From positions 1 to 35,920 of the forward strand of contig JAFVSR010000036.1 in the NCBI GenBank assembly GCA_017503645.1: 35,920 nt of DNA. The letters run 5' to 3'. The notes beneath the pieces are model-generated. The model did not search any database. It saw only the letters and a list, made by a program, of their open reading frames with translations, and had not been told where the DNA came from. A program made the position numbers and the translations under genes. Shown here in pieces: positions 31,850-35,920 of the stretch. Positions within the stretch are counted from its first letter, which is position 1. Every line of letters starts with the position of its first letter. The DNA is from Bacteroidaceae bacterium (GTDB lineage: Bacteria > Bacteroidota > Bacteroidia > Bacteroidales > Bacteroidaceae).

Positions 31850-33214
31850 ATGGGTATAAACAGGGTAAAACATATATTGTCGCTTCTGCTCTTCTGCACA
31901 ATAGCAGTTTCGGCATCTGCTCAAAAAAGTGTGGTGATTACGGGCACTGTCGTCAGCGATGCCGAGGGGCCGCTTATTATGGCAAGCATCACCGAGCGCG
32001 ACGATAAGAATCGCATTGTCACTGCCGAGGAAACTTATCACAACGGCAATTTTTCTATGGTGGTGAAAAACACCGATAACCGCCTGCAGGTATCGTATAT
32101 TGGTCACAAAACGCAGACACTGCCCATCGGCTCCCGCAGGGTATTCAATATCGAGATGACCAAGAGTGCGGCACAGCAGGAAGATGCCCTAACAAACCAT
32201 AAAAAAACAACACAGGAAGAACAAATAACAAATTCTAATTTTTTATATTCTATGGACAGTACATTTTTAATTGCATTAGTAGCCATTGCGGTAGTGGTGG
32301 TGCTATCGGTGTTTTTTCATTATGTACCTTTTGTGCTGTGGCTTTCGGCCAAGGTGTCGGGTGTTCACATCTCATTGGTGCAGTTGTTCCTTATGCGCAT
32401 TCGTAACGTGCCGCCATATACCATTGTGCAGGCAATGATAGAGGCCCACAAGGCAGGCTTGGAGGATATTACCCGCGATGCGTTGGAGGCTCACTACCTT
32501 GCCGGTGGTCACGTGGAGAAGGTTGTTCACGCGCTTGTGTCGGCAGCCAAGGCCAATATCGAACTGACGTTCCAGATGGCAACAGCCATCGACCTTGCAG
32601 GCCGCGATGTGTTCGAGGCAGTGCAGATGTCGGTGAACCCCAAGGTTATCGACACTCCCCACGTTACAGCCGTAGCCAAGGATGGTATCCAGCTCATAGC
32701 CATTGCCCGTGTAACCGTGCGTGCCAACATCAAACGCCTTGTGGGTGGTGCCGGCGAGGACACCGTGCTTGCCCGTGTGGGCGAGGGTATAGTATCGTCT
32801 ATCGGTTCGTCAGAGAACCACAAAGCGGTGCTCGAGAACCCCGATTCAATATCTAAACTTGTGCTCAAGAAAGGCCTTGATGCCGGTACTGCATTTGAGA
32901 TTCTCTCAATCGACATTGCCGATATCGACATAGGTAAGAATATTGGTGCCGCATTGCAGATAGACCAGGCCAATGCCGACAAGAACATAGCCCAGGCGAA
33001 AGCCGAGGAGCGCCGCGCAATGGCTGTTGCTCTGGAGCAGGAGATGAAGGCCCGTGCACAGGAGGCCCGTGCACACGTTATCGAGGCCGAGGCCGAGGTT
33101 CCCAAGGCTATGGCAGAGGCTTTCCGCACTGGCAACCTGGGTATAATGGATTACTATCGTATGAAGAATATCCAGGCCGACACTGCTATGCGCGACAATA
33201 TCGCCAAAGAGTGA
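31850..33214 (+). CDS. floA: flotillin FloA fused to an exported regulatory-like domain
   Basis: One open frame of 454 residues. Residues 135-454 are a complete FloA: a membrane segment ([24 protein letters not shown]), the [21 protein letters not shown] segment, the SPFH/band-7 domain, then the EA-rich helix ending in [24 protein letters not shown]. FloA scaffolds membrane microdomains. The first 134 residues are foreign to FloA: a signal peptide (1-24, cleavage after SASA), a carboxypeptidase-regulatory-like beta domain (27-104: [35 protein letters not shown]) and an AT-rich-coded linker (105-134). ATG 32252 would give FloA alone. Loss or gain of one A in the A7 at 32201-32207 would put a stop just before it, so the fusion may be natural, recent, or a sequence error. 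Confidence 0.8.
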   Translation: MGINRVKHILSLLLFCTIAVSASAQKSVVITGTVVSDAEGPLIMASITERDDKNRIVTAEETYHNGNFSMVVKNTDNRLQVSYIGHKTQTLPIGSRRVFNIEMTKSAAQQEDALTNHKKTTQEEQITNSNFLYSMDSTFLIALVAIAVVVVLSVFFHYVPFVLWLSAKVSGVHISLVQLFLMRIRNVPPYTIVQAMIEAHKAGLEDITRDALEAHYLAGGHVEKVVHALVSAAKANIELTFQMATAIDLAGRDVFEAVQMSVNPKVIDTPHVTAVAKDGIQLIAIARVTVRANIKRLVGGAGEDTVLARVGEGIVSSIGSSENHKAVLENPDSISKLVLKKGLDAGTAFEILSIDIADIDIGKNIGAALQIDQANADKNIAQAKAEERRAMAVALEQEMKARAQEARAHVIEAEAEVPKAMAEAFRTGNLGIMDYYRMKNIQADTAMRDNIAKE

Positions 33215-33263
33215 TTGACATAATATATAATATATACTGTTGAACAATTAAAGAGTGTTGATT

Positions 33264-34142
33264 ATGAAGCGTTATTTTCCTCCTTCGGAACTGCTCATTG
33301 AGCCAAACGGGGCAGTTTATCATTTAGGAGTAAAACCCGAACAGTTGGCAGACAGAGTGATTCTTGTGGGCGACCCCGAACGTGTACCCTTAGTGGCTTC
33401 CTATTTCGATAGCAGCGAGTGCGACATACAGCATCGCGAGTTCCGCACCATTACAGGCACCTACAAGGGCAAACGCATTACGGTGGTATCCACCGGCATA
33501 GGGTGCGACAACGTGGATATTGTGGTGAACGAGCTCGATGCTCTTGCCAATATCGATTTTGAGACACGCTACGAAAAAGATACCCTGCGCAGCCTGCAAA
33601 TGGTGCGCATAGGCACTTGTGGAGGCCTGCAGCCCCACACACCCGTGGGCACCTTCATCTGCTCGGCAAAATCGGTGGGCTTCGATGGCTTGCTCAATTT
33701 CTATGCGGGGCGCAACGAGGTGTGCGACCTTCAGTTCGAGCGCGCACTCTTGAACCACCTTGGCTGGTCGGGCAATATGTGTCAGCCCGCTCCCTATGTG
33801 ATAGATGCCGATGCCGACCTGGTGCAGCAGATAGGCGGCGAAGATATGGTGCGCGGCGTTACAATTGCCTGTGGCGGCTTCTTCGGCCCGCAGGGCCGTC
33901 GTCTGCGCGTGCCGTTGGCCGACCCCCGTCAGAACGAAAAGATATGCTCCTTCGAGCATAATGGGCACCGCATAACAAACTTCGAGATGGAGAGCTCGGC
34001 GCTCGCAGGCTTGGCAGCCCTTATGGGGCACAAGGCCGTTACCGTATGCCTTGTAATAGCCAATCGTCTGGCTCAAAAAGCCAATGTAGACTACAACGAG
34101 AAGATGCGCGAGCTCATACAAACTGTGCTCGACAGAATCTGA
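33264..34142 (+). CDS. uridine phosphorylase-like nucleoside phosphorylase
   Basis: A 292-residue enzyme of the PNP/UDP family that splits nucleosides with phosphate for salvage. Visible motifs are the phosphate-binding GDPERVPLVASYF near residue 38, TGIGCDNVDIVVNELDALANIDF, RIGTCGGL, and the nucleoside-binding NFEMESSALAGLAALMGHKAVTVCLVIANR (Glu and Met contact ribose and base). It is longer at the N-terminus than E. coli Udp. The base specificity cannot be settled by eye; uridine is the nearest match. ATG 33264 was preferred to the GTG at 33255. It lies 49 bp after floA and has its own terminator. Confidence 0.88.
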   Translation: MKRYFPPSELLIEPNGAVYHLGVKPEQLADRVILVGDPERVPLVASYFDSSECDIQHREFRTITGTYKGKRITVVSTGIGCDNVDIVVNELDALANIDFETRYEKDTLRSLQMVRIGTCGGLQPHTPVGTFICSAKSVGFDGLLNFYAGRNEVCDLQFERALLNHLGWSGNMCQPAPYVIDADADLVQQIGGEDMVRGVTIACGGFFGPQGRRLRVPLADPRQNEKICSFEHNGHRITNFEMESSALAGLAALMGHKAVTVCLVIANRLAQKANVDYNEKMRELIQTVLDRI

Positions 34143-34154
34143 TACCGCTTTATT

Positions 34155-34190
34155 AAAAAGGCTGTGCGGATACGCTGCGCAGCCTTTTTT
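34155..34190 (+). terminator. terminator of the nucleoside phosphorylase gene
   Basis: AAAAAGGCTG (34155-34164) pairs with CAGCCTTTTT (34180-34189), with four more weak pairs inside, and ends in six T. It lies 12 bp past the stop codon and 38 bp before mnmE. Confidence 0.85.
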
Positions 34191-34227
34191 GCATACACAA
34201 ATAAACACAAGATATTTATAGTTCAAT

Positions 34228-35646
34228 ATGAAAGATACAATATGCGCGTTGGCAACCCCACAGGGTGGCGCAATAAATGTGATAAGAGTCTCGGGCCCCA
34301 ATGCCATAAGCATTGTCGATAAGATATTCGTACCCCGTAAAGGAGCATCGCTCGCCGCAAGAAAAAGCCATACCGTGACCTACGGCGACATCTGCACAAC
34401 GCCAGGCGAGGTGCTCGACGAAGTGCTCGTGACCATAATGCGTGCCCCGCACAGCTACACGGGCGAAGAGAGCGTGGAGATAAGTTGCCACGCGTCACCC
34501 TACATTACCCGCCAACTGCTGCTTGCCCTCTTTGAGCACGGAGCACGCCAGGCCGATGCAGGCGAGTTCACAATGCGCGCCTTCCTGAACGGCAAGATGG
34601 ATCTCAGCCGTGCCGAGGCAGTGGCCGACCTCATAGCATCGAACTCTCGCGCAGCGCACCGCCTTGCAATGAACCAACTGAAAGGCGGCTTCAGCAAGCA
34701 ACTATCCACCCTGCGCGACAAACTCATCGAACTCACCTCGCTAATGGAACTTGAACTCGACTTCAGCGAAGAAGACGTGGAATTTGCCGACCGCACACGC
34801 CTGCTCGCCCTCTGCAACGAAATAGATGAGGTGATGAGCCGGCTGGCACAATCCTTCAGCATAGGCAACGCCGTGAAGAACGGAGTGCCCGTAGCAATAG
34901 TAGGGGAGACCAACACCGGAAAAAGCACCCTGCTCAACGCGCTGCTGCACGAAGACCGCGCCATAGTGAGCGACATACAAGGTACCACGCGCGACACCAT
35001 CGAAGGACTTATGACAATAAGCGGCACAGCCTTCCGCTTCATCGACACCGCAGGCCTGCGCGATACATACGACGTAGTAGAACGTATGGGCATAGAGCGC
35101 ACCCTCGACCAACTATCCAAATCGTACATTGCCCTCTGGCTTATCGACCCCACCCAAGAACCCGCCGCCATAGAAGAACTTGCCAAACGCCTGTTGCCAA
35201 TGTGCCGCGGCAAACACGTGGCTGTGCTTGTGAATAAGTGCGACATAGTAGATCCCATAGCCCTCTCGCGCACAATGCAACAAGCCCACGCACTGATGCA
35301 GAAACACGGCGAAGGCGCCCTGTGGAACCCCACCGATATGTGGGCAATATCGGCCCGCCTGGCAACCAACCTCGACCGTCTCGAAGAGTTCCTCGTGCGC
35401 TCCGCCGCCCTCCCTAACATATCGGCCCACGATGTGGTTGTAACCAATGCCCGCCACTACGAAGCACTGCAGCGCGCCCTTGCCCACATACAGGAGGTGA
35501 AGCAAGGCCTTGCCTCCGGCCTCAGCGGCGACCTCGTTAGCGAAAACCTGCGCGCCGCCATCCGCTGCCTCTCCGAAATAGTCGGCGAAGTATCGTGCGA
35601 ACAAGTACTTGGTTCGATATTCGCAAATTTTTGCATCGGGAAGTAA
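34228..35646 (+). CDS. mnmE: tRNA modification GTPase MnmE
   Basis: With MnmG it places the carboxymethylaminomethyl group on U34 of tRNAs reading two-codon boxes. The 472-residue protein shows the N-terminal folate-binding domain (1-118, starting KDTICALATPQGGAINVIRVSG), the helical domain, and the inserted G domain with G1 GETNTGKS at 226-233, G2 QGTTRDT, G3 DTAGLRDT and G4 NKCD. It ends in the invariant FCIGK with catalytic Cys469. The coding strand is much richer in C than in G, unlike its neighbours: of 60 bases from 34681, I count 22 C and 11 G. The 3' end of mnmE is a known integration site in other bacteria (SGI1 in Salmonella). Confidence 0.97.
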   Translation: MKDTICALATPQGGAINVIRVSGPNAISIVDKIFVPRKGASLAARKSHTVTYGDICTTPGEVLDEVLVTIMRAPHSYTGEESVEISCHASPYITRQLLLALFEHGARQADAGEFTMRAFLNGKMDLSRAEAVADLIASNSRAAHRLAMNQLKGGFSKQLSTLRDKLIELTSLMELELDFSEEDVEFADRTRLLALCNEIDEVMSRLAQSFSIGNAVKNGVPVAIVGETNTGKSTLLNALLHEDRAIVSDIQGTTRDTIEGLMTISGTAFRFIDTAGLRDTYDVVERMGIERTLDQLSKSYIALWLIDPTQEPAAIEELAKRLLPMCRGKHVAVLVNKCDIVDPIALSRTMQQAHALMQKHGEGALWNPTDMWAISARLATNLDRLEEFLVRSAALPNISAHDVVVTNARHYEALQRALAHIQEVKQGLASGLSGDLVSENLRAAIRCLSEIVGEVSCEQVLGSIFANFCIGK

Positions 35647-35689
35647 GTAGTTTATTATCAAACAGTTAAATCAATCATAAATGATTAGT

Positions 35690-35716
35690 ATAGCACTCTT
35701 TACGGGTGCTATTTTT
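35690..35716 (+). terminator. mnmE terminator
   Basis: ATAGCAC (35690-35696) pairs with GTGCTAT (35706-35712) and five T follow. It lies 43 bp past the mnmE stop. Confidence 0.75.
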
Positions 35717-35769
35717 GTTTGTGCAAGCATCGTTGTTAATCGTTGCTAAGCCTTTTTACGCCTGTTTTT

Positions 35770-35820
35770 GTACCTCCTATGTACCTCGCCGCTTGAAATG
35801 CGATTTTGCGTTGGCGAGGT
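35770..35820. repeat. GTACCTC direct repeat and ACCTCGCC inverted repeat
   Basis: GTACCTC occurs at 35770-35776 and 35781-35787, starts 11 bp apart. ACCTCGCC at 35783-35790 recurs inverted as GGCGAGGT at 35813-35820. The arrangement suggests a protein-binding site; its owner is unknown. Confidence 0.55.
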
Positions 35821-35830
35821 GATGGAAAAA

Positions 35831-35860
35831 TGAGACGCTGTGAGACACAGTGAGACGCAG
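35831..35860 (+). repeat. three tandem 10-bp repeats TGAGACnCnG
   Basis: TGAGACGCTG, TGAGACACAG and TGAGACGCAG follow each other without a gap, one per helical turn, 35 bp before the start of the next reading frame. This resembles an operator or recombinase/accessory binding array. Confidence 0.7.
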
Positions 35861-35895
35861 AGATACATTTTTGGCGAAATTAAAAGATAAATGAA

Positions 35896-35920
35896 ATGGC
35901 TAGTAACATCGACATTCAGA
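35896..35920 (+). CDS. start of an unidentified reading frame, cut by window end
   Basis: ATG at 35896 opens a frame reading MASNIDIQ up to the window edge. A second ATG at 35891 opens another frame (MKWLVTSTFR) that is also uninterrupted; I prefer the first because it reads as a more usual soluble N-terminus. Eight codons cannot identify a family. Its position just past mnmE and a cluster of short repeats is where an integrase gene would lie if an element had inserted at mnmE, but nothing in the visible residues shows that. Confidence 0.35.

Noticed and set aside
35896-35920. Calling the frame at the right edge an integrase
   Set aside because: Only eight residues are visible and none is diagnostic. 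It is kept as an unidentified partial frame.
1-35920. CRISPR arrays, tRNA or rRNA genes, insertion sequences
   Set aside because: I found no regularly spaced repeats of 24-40 bp, no cloverleaf with a TTC arm, no rRNA signature and no transposase motifs or long terminal inverted repeats.

Overview
The window is a stretch of Bacteroidales (Bacteroidota) chromosome. The lineage call rests on three things read directly: (i) promoters of the Bacteroidota primary-sigma type, a TTTG box about 19 bp upstream of TAnnTTTG, in front of several genes; (ii) gene families typical of this order (DUF4199, DUF6452, DUF6048, DUF3276/PUR-alpha, DUF5606, DUF4923, the long form of NusB, secreted proteins ending in a GxYIxNGxK-type tail); and (iii) gene clusters familiar from Bacteroides and Prevotella relatives (nusB-yajC-ybbR-coaE; rplY-pth-hslR). 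Species cannot be fixed from the sequence alone.

Layout, left to right. 1-1242: 5' part of rpsA (minus). 1457-2053: a MarC-type membrane protein, converging on a minus-strand operon (5776 down to 2105) of DUF4199, glycosyltransferase 2, DUF6452 lipoprotein, DUF6048 exported protein and ApbE. 5927-8470: a large secreted modular protein (minus). 8844-8939: SRP RNA with its own promoter and terminator, then an SGNH hydrolase (plus). 10070-11338: enolase (minus), divergent from pepT and an FlK-like thioesterase (plus). 13180-14786: rplY-pth-hslR (minus); 14918-15277: DUF3276 (minus). 15480-16946: a ModF-like double ABC ATPase; then nusB-yajC-ybbR-coaE and DUF5606-DUF4923 (plus). 21176-23767: clpB (minus); nadE, a FAS1 lipoprotein, and a DUF486 membrane protein with a TtcA-like enzyme follow, all minus. 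29923-33214: TPR/PD40 protein, NfeD and FloA (plus), then a nucleoside phosphorylase and mnmE. The last 270 bases hold a terminator, short repeats and the beginning of an unidentified reading frame.

Most of the content is housekeeping: translation and RNA modification (S1, L25, Pth, Hsp15-like, MnmE, TtcA-like, SRP RNA), proteostasis and protein export (ClpB, YajC, SRP), cofactors (NadE, CoaE, ApbE), glycolysis (enolase) and peptide breakdown (PepT). No CRISPR array, tRNA, rRNA or insertion sequence was recognised.

The points most worth checking are: an in-frame fusion of a secreted carboxypeptidase-regulatory-like domain to flotillin FloA that hinges on an A7 tract; a glutamine-dependent-type NAD synthetase whose amidase catalytic cysteine is glycine; a 34-bp perfect palindrome inside pth that encodes the same 11 residues on both strands; direct repeats upstream of clpB; and a cluster of repeats just past mnmE, a gene whose 3' end is a known integration site in other bacteria. 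I did not see a clear multi-gene undescribed system.
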